Part shown: piece after piece, positions 10,494 through 20,776 of the stretch
Numbering within the stretch: position 1 is the stretch's first letter
How the letters are laid out: the number at the start of each line of letters is the position of its first letter
From: Klebsiella oxytoca NBRC 105695
Lineage (GTDB): Bacteria; Pseudomonadota; Gammaproteobacteria; Enterobacterales; Enterobacteriaceae
DNA: 64,000 bases
Direction: 5' to 3'
Assembly: GCF_001598695.1 (NCBI RefSeq)
Contig: NZ_BCZK01000001.1
Span: 372,001 to 436,000, forward strand
Program-made: the position numbers and the translations under genes
Notes under the pieces: generated by a model
Told to the model about the DNA's origin: nothing
What the model saw: the letters and a program-made list of their open reading frames with translations, nothing else
The model's database searches: none

Positions 10494-12305
10494 ATGAATT
10501 CTGAAATGTTACGGGTAACAAATCGCATCATCGAACGTTCGCGCGCTACCCGCGAAGCCTACCTCGCGCGGATTAACCAGGCCAAAACTGACACCGTTCA
10601 TCGCGCCCAGCTGGCATGCGGTAACCTGGCCCACGGTTTCGCCGCCTGCCAGGCGGATGACAAAGCCTCGTTGAAAAGCATGCTGCGCAATAACATCGCT
10701 ATCATCACCTCCTACAACGATATGCTTTCCGCCCACCAGCCCTATGAGCGCTATCCGGAGATTATTCGCAAAGCGCTGCACTCCGCGAACGCGGTAGGCC
10801 AGGTCGCAGGGGGCGTTCCGGCGATGTGTGATGGCGTTACGCAGGGACAGGACGGAATGGAGCTGTCGCTGCTCAGCCGCGAAGTGATTGCCATGTCCGC
10901 GGCGATTGGTCTGTCGCACAACATGTTTGACGGCGCGCTCTATCTCGGGGTCTGCGATAAAATTGTTCCCGGCCTGGCGATGGCTGCGCTATCCTTCGGC
11001 CATCTGCCGTCTATCTTTATTCCTTCCGGTCCGATGGCCAGTGGCCTGGCAAATAAAGAAAAAGTGCGCATTCGCCAGCTGTATGCGGAAGGCAAAGTGG
11101 ATCGTATGGCGCTGCTGGAGTCCGAAGCTGCGTCTTACCATGCGCCTGGCACCTGCACCTTCTACGGCACCGCCAATACCAACCAGATGGTGGTTGAGTT
11201 TATGGGGATGCAGCTGCCCGGATCGTCATTCGTGCATCCCGATGCGCCGCTGCGCGAAGCGCTGACCGCCGCCGCCGCCCGCCAGGTGACTCGTCTGACC
11301 GGCAACGGTAATGAGTGGATGCCGCTGGGCAAAATGTTTGATGAAAAAGTGGTGGTTAACGGGATTGTCGCGCTGCTGGCAACCGGCGGCTCCACCAACC
11401 ACACCATGCACCTGGTGGCCATGGCGCGGGCGGCGGGGATCATCATCAATTGGGATGATTTCTCCGATCTCTCTGACGTGGTGCCGCTGCTGGCGCGTCT
11501 CTACCCGAACGGCCCGGCGGATATTAACCACTTCCAGGCGGCTGGCGGGGTACCGGTGCTGGTTCGCGAACTGCTGAAAGGCGGACTGCTGCATGAAGAT
11601 GTTCACACCGTGGCCGGCTTCGGCCTCTCTCGCTACACCCTGGAGCCCTGGCTTAATAACGGCGAACTTGACTGGCGCGAAGGGGCGACCGCTCCGCTGG
11701 ACGAACAGGTTATCGCCACCTTTGACAAACCGTTCTCTCGCCACGGCGGCACCAAAGTCCTGAGCGGCAATCTCGGCCGCGCGGTCATGAAAACCTCCGC
11801 CGTGCCGGTTGAAAACCAGATTATAGAAGCCCCGGCGGTCGTCTTCGAGAGCCAGCATGATGTGCTGCCTGCCTTTGAAGCGGGCCTGCTCGACAAAGAT
11901 TGCGTAGTTGTCGTCCGCCATCAGGGGCCAAAAGCGAACGGCATGCCAGAATTACATAAACTTATGCCGCCACTTGGTGTATTATTGGACCGCCGTTTCA
12001 AAATCGCGCTGGTGACCGATGGTCGACTCTCCGGCGCGTCAGGCAAAGTACCATCGGCAATCCACGTGACGCCTGAGGCGTACGATGGTGGCCTGCTGGC
12101 GAAGGTACGCGATGGCGATATCATCCGCGTCAATGGTCAGACGGGCGAGCTAACGCTGATGGTCGATGACGCTGAGCTGGCCGCGCGTCAGCCCCATATT
12201 CCTGACCTGAGCGGTTCGCGTGTGGGAACCGGCCGGGAAATGTTCGGTGCGCTGCGTGAGAAACTCTCCGGAGCTGAACAGGGCGCAACCTGCATCAATT
12301 TTTAA
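10494..12305 (+). CDS. edd: Phosphogluconate dehydratase
   Basis: Converts 6-phosphogluconate to 2-keto-3-deoxy-6-phosphogluconate, the first Entner-Doudoroff step. 603 residues, the family length, highly similar to E. coli Edd. IlvD/Edd-family iron-sulfur enzyme with Cys-containing motifs [16 protein letters not shown] and GVCDKIVPG, plus the C-terminal [11 protein letters not shown] loop. Starts [12 protein letters not shown] after GAGGAG. eda begins 37 bp after its stop, so the two form the classical edd-eda operon. Confidence 0.98.
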   Translation: MNSEMLRVTNRIIERSRATREAYLARINQAKTDTVHRAQLACGNLAHGFAACQADDKASLKSMLRNNIAIITSYNDMLSAHQPYERYPEIIRKALHSANAVGQVAGGVPAMCDGVTQGQDGMELSLLSREVIAMSAAIGLSHNMFDGALYLGVCDKIVPGLAMAALSFGHLPSIFIPSGPMASGLANKEKVRIRQLYAEGKVDRMALLESEAASYHAPGTCTFYGTANTNQMVVEFMGMQLPGSSFVHPDAPLREALTAAAARQVTRLTGNGNEWMPLGKMFDEKVVVNGIVALLATGGSTNHTMHLVAMARAAGIIINWDDFSDLSDVVPLLARLYPNGPADINHFQAAGGVPVLVRELLKGGLLHEDVHTVAGFGLSRYTLEPWLNNGELDWREGATAPLDEQVIATFDKPFSRHGGTKVLSGNLGRAVMKTSAVPVENQIIEAPAVVFESQHDVLPAFEAGLLDKDCVVVVRHQGPKANGMPELHKLMPPLGVLLDRRFKIALVTDGRLSGASGKVPSAIHVTPEAYDGGLLAKVRDGDIIRVNGQTGELTLMVDDAELAARQPHIPDLSGSRVGTGREMFGALREKLSGAEQGATCINF

Positions 12306-12342
12306 GACGATTCGATTTATAGATCTGGCGAGAGAAAATCTG

Positions 12343-12984
12343 ATGAAAAACTGGAAAACAACTGCAGAAGCAATCCTCACCTCCGGCCCGGTTGTACCGG
12401 TAATCGTGGTGAAAAAGCTGGAACACGCTGTGCCAATGGCGAAAGCGCTGGTTGCAGGCGGCGTACGCGTACTGGAAGTCACCCTGCGTACCGAGTGTGC
12501 GATGGACGCTATCCGCGCAATCGCCAAAGAAGTCCCGGAAGCGATCGTCGGTGCCGGGACCGTCACCAACGTTGAGCAGTTGAAAGAAGTGACCGAAGCG
12601 GGCGCGCAGTTTGCTATCAGCCCGGGCCTGACCGAATCTCTGCTGAAAGCGGCGACCGGTGAAGGCACCATTCCGCTGATCCCGGGGATCAGCACCGTAT
12701 CCGAGCTGATGCTGGGTATGCAGTATGGCCTGAAAGAGTTCAAATTCTTCCCGGCTGAAGCGAACGGCGGCGTGAAAGCGCTGCAGGCGATTGGTGGTCC
12801 GTTCGCGCACATTCGTTTCTGCCCGACTGGCGGCATCTCTCCGGCAAACTATCGCGATTATCTGGCGCTGAACAGCGTACTGTGCATCGGCGGTTCCTGG
12901 CTGGTTCCGGCGGATGCGCTGGAAGCCGGTGATTACGACCGTATCACCAAACTGGCTCGTGAAGCGGTAGAAGGCGCGAAGTAA
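12343..12984 (+). CDS. eda: KDPG/KHG aldolase
   Basis: Class I aldolase that splits 2-keto-3-deoxy-6-phosphogluconate into pyruvate and glyceraldehyde-3-phosphate. It also closes the hexuronate degradation route. 213 residues from the ATG at 12343 (MKNWKT); the frame is open upstream across the edd stop but that part is not protein-like. Catalytic Glu lies in LEVTLRTE and the Schiff-base Lys in EFKFFPAE. One residue is inserted relative to E. coli near [10 protein letters not shown]. Eda may process products of the uronan lyase locus at 58-64 kb. Confidence 0.97.
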   Translation: MKNWKTTAEAILTSGPVVPVIVVKKLEHAVPMAKALVAGGVRVLEVTLRTECAMDAIRAIAKEVPEAIVGAGTVTNVEQLKEVTEAGAQFAISPGLTESLLKAATGEGTIPLIPGISTVSELMLGMQYGLKEFKFFPAEANGGVKALQAIGGPFAHIRFCPTGGISPANYRDYLALNSVLCIGGSWLVPADALEAGDYDRITKLAREAVEGAK

Positions 12985-13002
12985 TCTTCGCGCGCTTACC
13001 CG

Positions 13003-13039
13003 AGGCCCGGTCTGCAGTCCATGCGACCGGGCTTTTTTT
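13003..13039. terminator. Terminator between eda and purT
   Basis: Stem GCCCGGTC (13005-13012) / GACCGGGC (13025-13032) followed by seven T. It ends the edd-eda transcript and abuts the convergent purT stop codon. Confidence 0.88.
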
Positions 13040-14216
13040 ATCCTTCGACGACGACCGCTGAAGCCGCCGCTTTAGCCCGCGCAACCGCTTCTTCGACGTT
13101 ATCGGCTATCGCCAGCGTTACGCCCAGGCGACGTGAGCCGTCAATTTCCGGCTTACCGAACAGACGCAGCTGCAGACCCGCGCCGACCGCTGCCTGGAGG
13201 TTGCTGAAGGTGACGTTCTGGCTGCTCATCTGCGGCAGAATGACCGCAGAGGCCGCCGGGCCGTACTGGCGAATCGCGCCAATCGGCAGGCCGAGAAAGG
13301 CGCGGACGTGCAGGGCGAACTCGGATAAATCCTGCGAAATCAGTGTGACCATACCGGTATCGTGCGGGCGCGGCGAGACTTCGCTAAAAATCACCTCATC
13401 GCCGCAGACGAATAGCTCAACGCCGAACAGGCCGTAACCGCCCAGCGCCAGCACCACCTGACGGGCGATGTCCTGCGCGCGTTCCTGCGCCAGCGCGCTC
13501 ATCTGCTGCGGCTGCCAGGATTCACGATAGTCGCCATCTTCCTGGCGGTGGCCGACCGGCGCGCAGAAGTGCACGCCGTCCACGGCGCTGACGGTGAGAA
13601 GGGTAATTTCAAAATCAAAATTCACCACGCCTTCAACGATAACGCGACCGGCCCCGGCACGGCCGCCCTGCTGCGCATACTGCCAGGCCTCAGCCAGCTG
13701 TTCGTGGGTACGAATAAAGCTCTGGCCCTTTCCCGATGAGCTCATTACCGGCTTGACGATGCACGGCAGTCCTGTCTCGGCGACGGCCTCGCGGAAGGCG
13801 GATTCGCTGTCGGCAAAACGGTAGGCGGAGGTCGGCAGCTTCAGTTCCTCAGCGGCCAGGCGGCGGATCCCTTCACGGTTCATGGTGAGCTTCGCCGCGC
13901 GCGCGGTAGGGACGACTTTTTGCCCGGCCTGTTCCAGCGCCACCAGGGTATCGGTGGCGATGGCCTCGATTTCCGGCACGATAAAGTCAGGCTTTTCCTG
14001 CTCAATCAGCGCTTGTAAGGCTTCGCCGTGCAGCATATTAATGACGTGTGAGCGGTGCGCGACCTGCATGGCCGGCGCATCAGGGTAACGATCGACGGCG
14101 ATGGTCTCAATTCCCAGGCGCTGGCATTCGATGGCCACTTCTTTACCCAGCTCGCCGGAACCTAACAGCATAACCTTTGTTGCCGCAGGGCGCAGCGCCG
14201 TACCTAATACAGTCAT
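13038..14216 (-). CDS. purT: Phosphoribosylglycinamide formyltransferase 2 (formate-dependent)
   Basis: Uses formate and ATP to formylate GAR in purine synthesis, the alternative to PurN. ATP-grasp enzyme of 392 residues from ATG 14216 ([10 protein letters not shown]), equal to E. coli. The frame stays open about 187 codons further upstream, but that region is non-coding and runs through the divergent yebG. Motifs: PurK-like N-terminal [16 protein letters not shown] loop MSSSGKGQS, and C-terminal [14 protein letters not shown] PurR box lies 41 bp upstream. Confidence 0.97.
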   Translation of the reverse strand: MTVLGTALRPAATKVMLLGSGELGKEVAIECQRLGIETIAVDRYPDAPAMQVAHRSHVINMLHGEALQALIEQEKPDFIVPEIEAIATDTLVALEQAGQKVVPTARAAKLTMNREGIRRLAAEELKLPTSAYRFADSESAFREAVAETGLPCIVKPVMSSSGKGQSFIRTHEQLAEAWQYAQQGGRAGAGRVIVEGVVNFDFEITLLTVSAVDGVHFCAPVGHRQEDGDYRESWQPQQMSALAQERAQDIARQVVLALGGYGLFGVELFVCGDEVIFSEVSPRPHDTGMVTLISQDLSEFALHVRAFLGLPIGAIRQYGPAASAVILPQMSSQNVTFSNLQAAVGAGLQLRLFGKPEIDGSRRLGVTLAIADNVEEAVARAKAAASAVVVEG

Positions 14217-14256
14217 AACTCTCTTCCGCAGTAAAAAAACATGCGCCGCATTATAA

Positions 14257-14272
14257 ACGAAAACGTTTGCGC
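14257..14272. promoter_or_regulatory. PurR operator of purT
   Basis: ACGAAAACGTTTGCGC (reverse complement GCGCAAACGTTTTCGT) matches the PurR consensus ACGCAAACGTTTNCNT very well. It lies just upstream of purT, a PurR target in E. coli. Confidence 0.85.
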
Positions 14273-14316
14273 ATGTCTTTATGTGCATCATTTGAGTTCG
14301 CGGAAGAAATTTGATA

Positions 14317-14336
14317 TACTGTATAAAAACACAGTA
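14317..14336. promoter_or_regulatory. LexA (SOS) box of yebG
   Basis: TACTGTATAAAAACACAGTA contains the LexA core CTGT-N8-ACAG (14319-14334). It lies 16 bp before the yebG start. E. coli yebG is a LexA-controlled SOS gene. Confidence 0.92.
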
Positions 14337-14351
14337 CTGAGAGGCTGCATC

Positions 14352-14714
14352 ATGGCGGTTGAAATTAAATATGTAGTGATTCGTGAAGGTGAGGAAAAAA
14401 TGTCTTTTGCCAGCAAAAAAGAGGCCGATGCTTACGACAAAATGCTCGATCTGGCGGAAGTACTGAACGGCTGGCTGGTTGAGTGCCCGCTTACGCTCGA
14501 TGAAGAGCAGCGCGATAGCATGGCGATGTGGCTTGCCGAGCGCAAAGACACCCTCAACCATATTCTGCGTTCCGGTAAGCTGCCGGAAGCTGAGGGCAGC
14601 GCCGATGCGCCAGCCGCGCGCGCAGAAGAAGCAGAAGAGGGTGACAAACCCGAAGAGGTCGTCGAATCGGCAGCCTCGGCACCGGCCAGGCCGCGCAAAG
14701 CGAAAGCCGCCTGA
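14352..14714 (+). CDS. yebG: SOS-induced protein YebG
   Basis: Small DNA-damage-inducible protein of unknown biochemical role. The ATG at 14352 gives [19 protein letters not shown], the conserved start; upstream codons overlap the LexA box and are excluded. 120 residues, longer than the 96 of E. coli. The conserved first ~80 residues are followed by a low-complexity tail rich in Ala and Glu ending in a basic ARPRKAKAA. Divergent from purT, with LexA and PurR boxes sharing the 135-bp gap. Confidence 0.94.
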   Translation: MAVEIKYVVIREGEEKMSFASKKEADAYDKMLDLAEVLNGWLVECPLTLDEEQRDSMAMWLAERKDTLNHILRSGKLPEAEGSADAPAARAEEAEEGDKPEEVVESAASAPARPRKAKAA

Positions 14715-14862
14715 GCCATGCTGCCGCCGACACTCGTTCTGGCGGTTGGCTCCCGCGCCGCGCGCCCGGCGCGACATTTGCTCATCTTTAGCTGACGATA
14801 ACGTTTCCTGACGCCGCGTCGTTTAGGCTGGTGGTATCGCTTATCGCGCAACGAGGAAATGT

Positions 14863-15543
14863 ATGGCTAACTGGCTTAATCAACTGCAGTCTTTGCTGGG
14901 TCAGCAAGGGCAATCTTCTTCATCTGACGATCGGTCACACGGCAAAGACTTCCTGCTGCCGGGCGCGCTTGGCGGCCTGGCCGGGCTGCTGGTTGCCAGC
15001 AAATCATCGCGCAAGCTGTTAGCCAAATACGGCACCGGTGCGCTGCTGGTCGGCGGCGGCGCGGTTGCAGGCAGCGTATTGTGGAATAAATATCAGCAGA
15101 AATTGCGTACCAGCGGGCAGCAGACATCGGCGGCGCCCACGCCCGCAACTGCGGCGTCCTCCGCGCCAGCCGAACTTGATGCCCGCAGCGAAAGGCTGAT
15201 TATGGCGCTGGTTTTCGCTGCTAAAAGCGATGGGCATATTGACGAACGCGAGCGGGCAAATATTGAAGCGCAGCTGCGCGCGGCGAACGTTGACGTGCAG
15301 GGGCGTGTGTTAATTGACCAGGCGCTGGCGCAGCCCCTCGACCCGCAGAGCCTGGCGCAGGGTATCAGCAGCGAGCAAGAGGCGCTGGAAGTTTACTATA
15401 TCAGCTGCGCGGTCATTGATATTGACCACTTTATGGAACGCAGCTATCTGAACGCCCTCGGCGAAGCGCTGAAGCTCCCGCAGGAAGTGCGTGAAGATAT
15501 CGAACGGGATATCCAGGCGCAAAAACAGGCCGTAACGCTCTAA
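14863..15543 (+). CDS. yebE: Inner-membrane protein YebE (DUF533/TerB-like)
   Basis: 226 residues. Glycine-rich hydrophobic segments (about 27-45, [15 protein letters not shown], and 56-72, [15 protein letters not shown]) are followed by a Gln/Ala/Pro linker (82-105) and an all-helical acidic C-terminal domain of the DUF533/TerB type, including [18 protein letters not shown]. coli YebE is an envelope-stress (CpxR) target of unknown function; I see no clear Cpx box here. ATG follows GAGGAAATGT. A hairpin terminator follows. Confidence 0.9.
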   Translation: MANWLNQLQSLLGQQGQSSSSDDRSHGKDFLLPGALGGLAGLLVASKSSRKLLAKYGTGALLVGGGAVAGSVLWNKYQQKLRTSGQQTSAAPTPATAASSAPAELDARSERLIMALVFAAKSDGHIDERERANIEAQLRAANVDVQGRVLIDQALAQPLDPQSLAQGISSEQEALEVYYISCAVIDIDHFMERSYLNALGEALKLPQEVREDIERDIQAQKQAVTL

Positions 15544-15610
15544 ATCCGCACGTTTCGCTTGCATCGCTGGCGACTTTTGCCACCCTTATATATTGTGTAG
15601 TCACGTCACC

Positions 15611-15642
15611 CTTCAGGCTGCTGTGAGCAGCCTGAAAATTTT
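15611..15642 (+). terminator. Terminator after yebE
   Basis: Stem TTCAGGCTGCT (15612-15622) / AGCAGCCTGAA (15626-15636) with a GTG loop, followed by AATTTT. It lies between yebE and ptrB. Confidence 0.75.
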
Positions 15643-15675
15643 AGTACTCAATACAAGCCGCAGAAGAATAAGCAG

Positions 15676-17736
15676 ATGCCACCAAAAGCGAAACGGATCC
15701 CCCATGCCATGACATTACATGGCGACACGCGAATCGATAATTACTACTGGCTGCGCGATGACGATCGCGCACAGCCGGAAGTGCTTGATTATCTGCGCCA
15801 GGAAAATGAGTACGGTAAAAAAGTGATGTCTTCGCAAAGTAGCCTGCAGGACAGGGTACTCAAGGAGATTATCGACCGTATTCCGCAGCGCGAAGTGTCG
15901 GCCCCCTATAGCAAAAATGGCTATCGTTACCGTCAGGTCTATGAGCCTGGCTGCGAGTATGCGATTTATCAACGCCAGCCGGTCGTAAAAGAAGAGTGGG
16001 ATGAATGGGAGGTCCTGCTTGACGGTAACCAGCGCGCGGCCGGCAGCGAATTCTACACCCTCGGGGGGTTAGGGGTTTCTCCTGACAACAACATGATGGC
16101 GGTGGCGGAAGACTATCTCTCCCGCCGGCAATATAGCCTGCGCTTCTACCCTTTAAACGATGGCGATGAATTTGCGGAAGTTCTTGAGAACGTCTCGCCT
16201 GATTTTGCCTGGAGTAATGATTCGCAGACCCTGTGGTACGTGCGTAAGCATCCTACCACGCTGCTGCCGTATCAGGTCTGGCGCCATCGCCTGGGCACAC
16301 CGGCCAGTGCGGATGTTCTGGTGTATGAAGAGCAGGACGATACATTTTACGTCAGCGTACACAAGACGACTTCCCAGCAGTTTGTGGTGATTTATCTGGC
16401 CAGCGCGACCACCAGCGAAGTGCTGCTGCTTAACGCGGAAATGACCGACGCCGAGCCGGTCTGTTTTCTACCGCGGCGCAAAGACCATGAATATAGCCTC
16501 GATCACTATCAGCACGCTTTTTATCTGCGATCCAACCGTGAAGGGAAAAACTTCGGCCTTTATCGCACTACCCTGCGCGATGAGCAGCAGTGGGAGACCC
16601 TGATCGCGCCGCGTCAGGAAGTGATGCTGGAAGGATTTACTCTGTTTACCGACTGGCTGGTTGTGGAAGAGCGCCAGCGGGGGCTGACCAGCCTGCGGCA
16701 GATCAATCGTAAAACAAGAGAGTCCCAGGGCATTGCCTTTGACGATCCGGCCTATGTGACCTGGCTTGCCTATAATCCAGAGCCGGAAACCGCTCGTCTG
16801 CGCTACGGCTACTCCTCCATGACGACGCCGGATACGCTATTTGAACTGGATATGAATACCGGCGAGCGGCGGGTACTAAAACAGCAGGAAGTCAAAGGGT
16901 TTGATGCCAGCCATTATCGCAGCGAGCATTTGTGGATTAAAGCCCGCGACGGCGTCGAAGTCCCGGTCTCGCTGGTCTACCGTCATGAACATTTCCGTAA
17001 AGGCGCCAGTCCACTGCTGGTGTACGGCTACGGCTCCTATGGCGCAAGCATGGATGCGGATTTCAGCGCCAGCCGCCTGAGCTTGCTCGACCGCGGTTTT
17101 GTGTTCGCTATCGCCCATATTCGCGGCGGCGGCGAACTGGGCCAGCAGTGGTATGAAGACGGAAAGTTTTTGTGCAAGAAGAACACCTTCAACGATTATC
17201 TCGACGTCTGCGATGCGCTGCTGGCGCAGGGCTATGGCGATCCGCGCTTTTGCTACGGCATGGGCGGCAGCGCCGGCGGCATGCTGATGGGCGTGGCTGT
17301 GAACCAGCGGCCGGAGCTTTTCCACGGCGTGGTAGCCCAGGTTCCCTTTGTCGATGTCCTCACCACCATGCTCGATGAGTCGATTCCGCTAACCACCGGT
17401 GAGTTTGAGGAGTGGGGGAATCCGCAGGATGAAGAGTATTACCGCTATATGAAAAGCTACAGCCCGTACGACGGCGTGCAGGCTCAGGCGTATCCGCATC
17501 TGCTGGTTACCACGGGCCTGCATGATTCGCAGGTTCAATACTGGGAGCCGGCAAAATGGGTGGCAAAACTGCGCGAGCTAAAAACGGATGATAACCTGCT
17601 GCTGCTCTGTACCGATATGGATTCCGGCCACGGCGGTAAATCCGGACGCTTCAAAAGCTATGAAGGCGTGGCGCTGGAGTTTGCGTTTCTGATTGGCCTG
17701 GCGCAGGGGACGCTGCCGGGCCAGGCGGAGGTATAG
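15676..17736 (+). CDS. ptrB: Oligopeptidase B (protease II)
   Basis: Serine peptidase of the prolyl oligopeptidase family (S9A) that cuts small peptides after Lys or Arg. 686 residues, the E. coli length. The N-terminal seven-bladed propeller (about 75-400) restricts access for large substrates. The C-terminal alpha/beta-hydrolase domain carries the nucleophile in [12 protein letters not shown] and the catalytic His in [11 protein letters not shown]. No signal peptide, so cytoplasmic. Convergent with exoX only 6 bp away, with no terminator visible between them. Confidence 0.97.
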   Translation: MPPKAKRIPHAMTLHGDTRIDNYYWLRDDDRAQPEVLDYLRQENEYGKKVMSSQSSLQDRVLKEIIDRIPQREVSAPYSKNGYRYRQVYEPGCEYAIYQRQPVVKEEWDEWEVLLDGNQRAAGSEFYTLGGLGVSPDNNMMAVAEDYLSRRQYSLRFYPLNDGDEFAEVLENVSPDFAWSNDSQTLWYVRKHPTTLLPYQVWRHRLGTPASADVLVYEEQDDTFYVSVHKTTSQQFVVIYLASATTSEVLLLNAEMTDAEPVCFLPRRKDHEYSLDHYQHAFYLRSNREGKNFGLYRTTLRDEQQWETLIAPRQEVMLEGFTLFTDWLVVEERQRGLTSLRQINRKTRESQGIAFDDPAYVTWLAYNPEPETARLRYGYSSMTTPDTLFELDMNTGERRVLKQQEVKGFDASHYRSEHLWIKARDGVEVPVSLVYRHEHFRKGASPLLVYGYGSYGASMDADFSASRLSLLDRGFVFAIAHIRGGGELGQQWYEDGKFLCKKNTFNDYLDVCDALLAQGYGDPRFCYGMGGSAGGMLMGVAVNQRPELFHGVVAQVPFVDVLTTMLDESIPLTTGEFEEWGNPQDEEYYRYMKSYSPYDGVQAQAYPHLLVTTGLHDSQVQYWEPAKWVAKLRELKTDDNLLLLCTDMDSGHGGKSGRFKSYEGVALEFAFLIGLAQGTLPGQAEV

Positions 17737-17742
17737 CGCCGG

Positions 17743-18402
17743 TTACTCCCCGAGATAGTGCTTCAGCGTCAGGCGCAGCTCGGGGCTCATGCGCTCCAGG
17801 TTATTAAACAGCCAGCGTAAATAGCCGGGATCGTTTTCCGCAACCTCGGAAACCGGCTTGCCGCGGTATTTGCCGAAGGTAAAGGTGGATAGTAGCGCCG
17901 GGCGGCCGGTAATGGTCGCCATTTCCTCAGGCGTCCAGCCGGAGGTGTTGATAATATCGAGCAGCAGGGCGGCGGTGATATAGCAATCATAAAGCGCCCG
18001 GTGATGATGCAGTCCCGGTGGCGTCGTGACGCTGAGCTTGCGCGACTTATATAGCCCCATATTGCTGTACTTGATGCCTGGCCACAGGCGGCGCGCCAGC
18101 TTCATCGTGCAGATCCACTCGCCCTGCATCTCTGGCAACACCCGACGGTCAAAGCTGGCGTTATGGGCGACATACCACGGACTGCCCATATACAGCGGCA
18201 CAATCTCCTCGATCCACGGCTTATCGGCGACCATCTCTTCGGTGATACGGTGAATCGCCATCGCCTGCGGACTGATGGGGCGGTCGGGGCGAACCAGATG
18301 GCTCATGGGATTGGTAATTTGTCCGTCGACAATATCAACCGAGGCGATTTCAACAATGCCTCCCTGCAATCCGCAGGTTTCTGTATCGATTACGCGCAGC
18401 AT
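17743..18402 (-). CDS. exoX: Exodeoxyribonuclease X
   Basis: 3'-5' DNA exonuclease of the DnaQ (DEDDh) superfamily, used in mismatch repair and in trimming single-stranded ends. 219 residues from ATG 18402 (MLRVIDTET), one fewer than I recall for E. coli; codons upstream do not resemble the family. Exo motifs: I IDTETCGL, II YVAHNASFDRRVL, III HHHRALYDC. The C-terminal part (FGKYRGKPVSEVAENDPGYL) is the conserved auxiliary region. It follows holE (79-bp gap), in the same orientation. Confidence 0.95.
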   Translation of the reverse strand: MLRVIDTETCGLQGGIVEIASVDIVDGQITNPMSHLVRPDRPISPQAMAIHRITEEMVADKPWIEEIVPLYMGSPWYVAHNASFDRRVLPEMQGEWICTMKLARRLWPGIKYSNMGLYKSRKLSVTTPPGLHHHRALYDCYITAALLLDIINTSGWTPEEMATITGRPALLSTFTFGKYRGKPVSEVAENDPGYLRWLFNNLERMSPELRLTLKHYLGE

Positions 18403-18480
18403 GGCTCGCTCCAGGCCAAAGAAACCAGCGTAATGCAACACGCGGGTCTTGCCAACTCGGATGTCCACAGGGGACGGGAA

Positions 18481-18711
18481 TTATTTCTGTTTCGGTTCAT
18501 AGGGCAGGCGAGAGAGCGAAACGGAGGCCAGTCGATGGGCAATCAGACGTTCGCGAAACCAGCCGCGCAGATGTTCGGGCTGTTCTCTTTCGACTAAATC
18601 GGCAACCACCGGCATATTGTAGCGTTCTTTAAACGCAACGCCCGCCGCGGCGAGATCGACATTCACTTTGTCCATCTCCTCCTGGGATAGTTTAGCCAGG
18701 TTCTTTTCCAT
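18481..18711 (-). CDS. holE: DNA polymerase III theta subunit
   Basis: 76-residue subunit that binds the epsilon proofreading subunit in the Pol III core. Almost identical to E. coli HolE through [18 protein letters not shown] and the C-terminal [22 protein letters not shown]. Start ATG 18711. Placed beside exoX, another DnaQ-fold-related function, as in E. coli. Confidence 0.96.
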   Translation of the reverse strand: MEKNLAKLSQEEMDKVNVDLAAAGVAFKERYNMPVVADLVEREQPEHLRGWFRERLIAHRLASVSLSRLPYEPKQK

Positions 18712-18846
18712 CGGTTTCTCCTCTGATAACGCCGCAAAAAGTACTAAGCACGCGGCAAAAAGGCAAGTCTCAGACGCTTAGCTCGACTGCGCCATTATAC
18801 AGGGTTATTCTCTGTGCTACATACATAACAAAAAGGAATGACAACT

Positions 18847-19221
18847 ATGCCAATCATCGCCGGACGCGCGCTGCGTCTGTCTCTGTTTCTCGCCGGTTGC
18901 CTCAGCGCAGCAGGCGCATTCGCCCACGCCCATTTGCAACAGCAGCTTCCGGCCGCTGGCGCGGTGGTGGCGGCTTCACCCCAGGCGCTGACCCTCAACT
19001 TCTCTGAAGGCATCGAAACGCAGTTTAGCGGCGTGACCCTCACCGGGCCGCAGCAGAAGACCATCACCCTGGGTAAACCTGTCCGCAGCGACAGCAATAA
19101 GGCCGAGCTGACGGTACCGGTTGAGCAGGCGCTGACGCCGGGCGAATATACCGTTGACTGGCACGTGGTCTCCGTTGATGGCCATAAGACGAAAGGACAA
19201 TACACCTTTACCGTGAAGTAA
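18847..19221 (+). CDS. yobA: CopC-domain periplasmic protein YobA
   Basis: CopC-like copper-binding protein. An ATG at 18838 is also in frame, but the GGA of the ribosome site ends one base before it. The ATG at 18847 has normal spacing and gives 124 residues. The signal peptide is cut after GAFA, leaving a mature N terminus HAHLQQQLPAAG that supplies the metal-binding His cluster; a second His set is WHVVSVDGHKTKG near the C terminus. Operon with yebZ (4 bp gap) and yebY, thought to deal with periplasmic copper. Confidence 0.9.
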   Translation: MPIIAGRALRLSLFLAGCLSAAGAFAHAHLQQQLPAAGAVVAASPQALTLNFSEGIETQFSGVTLTGPQQKTITLGKPVRSDSNKAELTVPVEQALTPGEYTVDWHVVSVDGHKTKGQYTFTVK

Positions 19222-19225
19222 GCCG

Positions 19226-20095
19226 ATGCTGAGTGGAGTCTATGTCAGCTTACGCTTTATCCATTTTATCTCGCTGATCGTCGCTTTCGGCTGTGTCCTC
19301 TATGGGACATGGTGGGCGCCGGTAACCTTGCGCCGCTTAATGATGCAGCGTTTCTACCCGCTAATGCGCCATTTATTGCTGGCGAGCACGCTGTCGGCGC
19401 TGCTGATGCTGATGGCGCAGGGTGGGCTGATGGGCAGCGGCTGGCCGGACGTCTGGCAGCCGGCTATCTGGCAGGCGGTTGCCGGAACGCAGTTCGGTAG
19501 CGTGTGGATATGGCAGATTTTACTCGCCCTTGTGGCGCTGGCGGTGGTCTGGCTGAAGCCCCGACGATCGGGACGTTTGCTGCTGGTCCTGTTTTGCGCA
19601 CAGCTGCTGCTGTTGGCCGGCGTCGGTCATGCCGCGATGAACGACGGCTGGCTGGGGATAGTGCAGCGGACCAACCATGCTATTCATCTGTTCTGTGTTG
19701 CCAGCTGGGTTGGCGGTCTGCTGCCGTTTATCTACTGTCTTCGCCTGGCGCACGGTCGCTGGCGGCAGGCGGCGATTGCCACCATGATGCGTTTTTCACG
19801 CTACGGGCATCTGGCGGTTGCTGGCGCTATCGCCAGCGGCGCAGTGAATGCGCTGTTGATCCAGGGCGGGTTCATCAGCGCCTCGCCCTGGGGGCGTATG
19901 CTGTTGCTCAAATGTGCGCTGGTGGCGGCAATGGTGGTAATTGCGCTGGTGAACCGGTATGTTCTGGTGCCACGCATGTCGGCAGGCGGAACGCGAGCGG
20001 AGCAGCTTATCGTGCGGACCACGCAGATAGAAATTGCGCTGGGGGCGCTGGCGCTATTTGCCGTCAGCCTGTTTGCCACCTGGGAACCTTTCTGA
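19226..20095 (+). CDS. yebZ: CopD-family inner-membrane protein YebZ
   Basis: 289 residues with about eight hydrophobic spans, matching the CopD copper-resistance permease family and the E. coli YebZ length. Conserved His residues lie in RFIHFISLIVAFG and TNHAIHLFCVASWVGG. With YobA (CopC-like) it is presumed to move copper across the inner membrane. Starts 4 bp after yobA, and yebY follows 16 bp after its stop, so the three are probably one transcript. Confidence 0.9.
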   Translation: MLSGVYVSLRFIHFISLIVAFGCVLYGTWWAPVTLRRLMMQRFYPLMRHLLLASTLSALLMLMAQGGLMGSGWPDVWQPAIWQAVAGTQFGSVWIWQILLALVALAVVWLKPRRSGRLLLVLFCAQLLLLAGVGHAAMNDGWLGIVQRTNHAIHLFCVASWVGGLLPFIYCLRLAHGRWRQAAIATMMRFSRYGHLAVAGAIASGAVNALLIQGGFISASPWGRMLLLKCALVAAMVVIALVNRYVLVPRMSAGGTRAEQLIVRTTQIEIALGALALFAVSLFATWEPF

Positions 20096-20111
20096 ATAAA
20101 CTGGTTAAATC

Positions 20112-20450
20112 ATGAAAAAAATCGTTCTGACAATGTTGTTATTGGCAAGTTCTGGCGCTGCGCTGGCGGCGCCGCAGGTGATTACCGTGAGCCGCTTTGA
20201 AGTGGGTAAGGAGAGCTGGGCGTTTAATCGGGAAGAGGTGATGCTGACCTGCCGTCCGGGCAACGCGCTGTTTGCCATCAATCCGAGCACGCTGGTGCAG
20301 TACCCGTTAAACGACATCGCCGAGCAGCAGATGAAAGACGGTAAGACCAACGCGCAGCCGATTTCTGTGATCCAGATTGACGATCCGCAGCAGCCGGGAC
20401 AAAAAATGAGCCTTGCGCCATTTATTGAGCGCGCGCAGAAACTCTGCTGA
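20112..20450 (+). CDS. yebY: Periplasmic DUF2511 protein YebY
   Basis: 112 residues. The N-terminal signal peptide ([19 protein letters not shown]) is followed by a small domain with two cysteines (C near LTCRPG and the C-terminal Cys) that could form a disulfide. Function unknown; grouped with yobA-yebZ in a likely copper-related operon. A terminator lies 36 bp downstream, followed by the SdsR locus, as in E. coli. Confidence 0.9.
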   Translation: MKKIVLTMLLLASSGAALAAPQVITVSRFEVGKESWAFNREEVMLTCRPGNALFAINPSTLVQYPLNDIAEQQMKDGKTNAQPISVIQIDDPQQPGQKMSLAPFIERAQKLC

Positions 20451-20485
20451 TCGATATTTTCATCCTACTGTTTTTACATAAAAAT

Positions 20486-20523
20486 AACCGCCATCTCCCC
20501 ATTCCGGGAGCGGCGGTTTTTTG
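20486..20523 (+). terminator. Terminator of yobA-yebZ-yebY
   Basis: AACCGCC (20487-20493) pairs with GGCGGTT (about 20512-20518), with an inner CTCCC/GGGAG pairing, followed by six T. It insulates the operon from the SdsR gene downstream. Confidence 0.85.
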
Positions 20524-20591
20524 TAGGCATACGCAATCCTGAGAGGAATTATTGGTTCCCTTTTGTCACGGACTGGAAAACCTGACACGGT

Positions 20592-20606
20592 AAACTATTC
20601 TTATAA
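20592..20606 (+). promoter_or_regulatory. SigmaS-type promoter of sdsR
   Basis: CTATTCT at 20595-20601 just before the SdsR 5' end fits the sigmaS -10 element CTAYRCT, including the diagnostic leading C. SdsR is strictly RpoS-dependent in E. coli and Salmonella. Confidence 0.6.
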
Positions 20607-20710
20607 GGCAAGGCGACTTAGCCTGCATTAATGCCAACTTTTAGCGCACGGCTCTCTCCCAAGAGCCATTTCCCTGGACCGAATACAGGAATCGTGTTCG
20701 GTCTTTTTTT
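20607..20710 (+). ncRNA. sdsR: Small RNA SdsR (RyeB), with antisense SraC (RyeA) expected
   Basis: The stretch from GGCAAGGCGACTTAGCCTGC to the terminal hairpin GACCGAATACAGG...GTGTTCGGTC plus T-run matches E. coli SdsR almost base for base. It is an Hfq-dependent stationary-phase RNA that represses targets such as ompD/tolC and mutS. In E. coli the partly complementary SraC is made from the opposite strand, and the pair behaves as mutual antisense RNAs. Here the conserved flank stops soon after the SdsR terminator because a pilus operon follows, so the extent of SraC is uncertain. Confidence 0.92.
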
Positions 20711-20742
20711 ATCTTTTTTTCAGCAATCGCAGATTCCCTTCT

Positions 20743-20776
20743 AAAAACCCCAGCAGCTTTTTTCGGGGCTTTTTTC
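20743..20776 (-). terminator. Terminator of the pilus operon
   Basis: On the minus strand AAAGCCCC pairs with GGGGTTTT (one G-T wobble) around an A-rich loop and is followed by further T. On the plus strand the same stem has an A/C mismatch, so it reads as a minus-strand terminator. It lies 61 bp beyond the adhesin stop and before the SdsR antisense strand. Confidence 0.7.

Noticed and set aside
14217-14777. Long N-terminal extension of purT
   Set aside because: It would run through the PurR and LexA boxes and yebG. The canonical [10 protein letters not shown] start at 14216 gives the standard length.
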